Source of the DNA: Candidatus Njordarchaeum guaymasense
GTDB lineage: Archaea; Asgardarchaeota; Njordarchaeia; Njordarchaeales; Njordarchaeaceae
Reading direction: 5' to 3'
DNA: 6,085 nt
Assembly (NCBI GenBank): GCA_030587605.1
Contig: JAUQYT010000369.1
Span: 1 to 6,085 of the forward strand
This document shows, piece by piece, positions 5,243-6,085 of the stretch. The notes beneath the pieces were generated by a model. The model saw nothing but the letters and a program-made list of their open reading frames with translations. It made no database searches and was not told the origin of the DNA. Within the stretch, counting starts at the first letter, position 1. Each line of letters opens with the position of its first letter. The translations under genes were made by a program, and so were the position numbers.

Positions 5243-6085
5243 TTACGTGAGGTTAGCGACTCGCTTGGCTGCATCATCTAACCCTAGTTCCAACAACTTC
5301 TCACGTGTTGGTATGCCGTTAGGTTTCCAGCCTCGGAATCTGTAGTATTCGTCAAGCATTCTCTCAACGTCTGAAACCTTGCCAGCTGCTGGTCCTTCTT
5401 TCTTTGGCTCCATTAACCTCTTTGGAAGCCTGTCATCTTTTCTGCGGATACCACACAGAACGTTGAAACATCTTTCAAGATTGGTTATGCGCTCCCCCGC
5501 CTTCATTAGATCTGGTACTCTCGTCTCATGTCCAGTTAGCAGTGTATAGTGCTCTGCTAGAGTTGTTAGAACCGGCTTCGGCCATCTTTCACTTGGAGTG
5601 GTTGCAGGATGATGACATATCCCTATGCTATTTGCTATCTCGGCGATGTCTTGCCCTAATGCAACTAGTTTGGGCTTTCCTTCGTAGGAAAAGTGCGAAG
5701 TACCCTTCTTGTAATCCGTTACTTCGGGGTAGCTTACTGCCCAGTATAGGCAAAGGTCCTCGACCCTTGAGTGTAGATGACAAGCTCCTCTGTTTACTAC
5801 CGCATACTGTAATGCCAATCCAACCTCAGCTCTCGGGTCATGCATAGAGGCTTCAAGACCCTTGACGTCTGTGGTTAGCTCCTCGGCTCCCTTTCCAATG
5901 GCCTTTGCCGCTCTTTTTGAACCTTCAGCCAAGACTGCTCCGAAACCGATTCTCTCAGCTATTTTTTCTATCATCCTTATGACCGAGTCGGCATTGCCCC
6001 ACGTTAACTCGATCCCATCTGTGTCCGTCTTACTTATTATCCCGCGTTCATAGCATTCCATGGCAAAGGCTGTTGCCGTGCCGAC
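5243..6085 (-). CDS. Aldehyde ferredoxin oxidoreductase family, C-terminal part, 5' end cut by window edge
   Basis: 280 residues are visible; the frame is open to base 6085, with VGTATAFA before the first visible Met (ATG at 6059-6061), so that Met is not the start. Full-length relatives have about 600 residues, so the N-terminal tungstopterin domain and the CX2CX3C cysteines lie outside. Numbering from that Met, family marks are LTWGNADSVIRMIEKIA (19-35), LAEGSKRAAKAIG (44-56), VKGLEASMHDPRAEVGLALQYA (66-87), the iron-sulfur/pterin segment NSIGICHHP (144-152, Cys149), GERITNLERCFNVLCGIRRKDDRLPKR (189-215) and YYRFRGWKPNGIPTREKLLELGL (239-261). The first residue of the second pterin motif, normally Asp in DXXGL(C/D), is Asn144. 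Enzymes of this family oxidise aldehydes to acids with ferredoxin, mostly using tungsten, in the cytoplasm; the substrate is unknown here. It is the first visible gene of the cluster with RraA- and LarA-like genes. Confidence 0.92.
   Translation of the reverse strand, partial: VGTATAFAMECYERGIISKTDTDGIELTWGNADSVIRMIEKIAERIGFGAVLAEGSKRAAKAIGKGAEELTTDVKGLEASMHDPRAEVGLALQYAVVNRGACHLHSRVEDLCLYWAVSYPEVTDYKKGTSHFSYEGKPKLVALGQDIAEIANSIGICHHPATTPSERWPKPVLTTLAEHYTLLTGHETRVPDLMKAGERITNLERCFNVLCGIRRKDDRLPKRLMEPKKEGPAAGKVSDVERMLDEYYRFRGWKPNGIPTREKLLELGLDDAAKRVANLT

Overview
This window looks archaeal. Promoter-like elements are BRE/TATA-type rather than -35/-10, several starts are GTG, and the gene families are typical of archaea: a tungsten-type aldehyde ferredoxin oxidoreductase, an Hsp20 with an adjacent winged-helix protein, and an SPL-type radical SAM protein. 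Base composition is moderate. A TACK-group lineage such as Bathyarchaeia would fit, but that is an impression from gene content, not a demonstrated placement. No rRNA, tRNA, CRISPR array, transposase or phage gene was seen.

Layout from left to right. An FkbM-family methyltransferase (minus strand, running off the left edge) is divergent from an SPL-family radical SAM protein (896-1846, plus). The roughly 170 bp between them holds TATA-like sequences. The radical SAM gene converges on a small heat shock protein of the Hsp20 family (1905-2492, minus). Upstream of hsp20 on the same strand lies a 140-residue winged-helix regulator (2568-2990, minus). A second minus-strand cluster fills 3129-6085 and is transcribed in the order aldehyde ferredoxin oxidoreductase (C-terminal part only, cut by the right edge), RraA/HMG-aldolase-like protein, LarA-like nickel-pincer racemase. 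Gaps of 6 and 50 bp suggest one operon, probably ended by a T-rich tract near 3081-3094.

Two ideas connect the genes. First, the regulator and hsp20 seem to form a local stress module. A GTTAC/GTAAC inverted repeat lies just downstream of the regulator's TATA box. Two copies of TTATGTTACT, 33 bp apart, flank the TATA-like element of hsp20. This resembles the logic of the archaeal Phr heat-shock repressor, although this protein is not shown to be Phr. Second, the oxidoreductase-aldolase-racemase trio suggests an uncharacterised hydroxyacid/aldehyde pathway: retro-aldol or decarboxylase chemistry, epimerisation of a 2-hydroxyacid by a nickel-pincer enzyme, and ferredoxin-linked oxidation of an aldehyde. 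The LarA-like protein keeps the three cofactor residues (His172, Lys182, His198), but has Arg where lactate racemase has a catalytic-pocket Tyr, so its substrate may not be lactate. The RraA-like protein keeps the Arg-Asp pair but has Gln where characterised aldolases carry an acidic metal-site residue.
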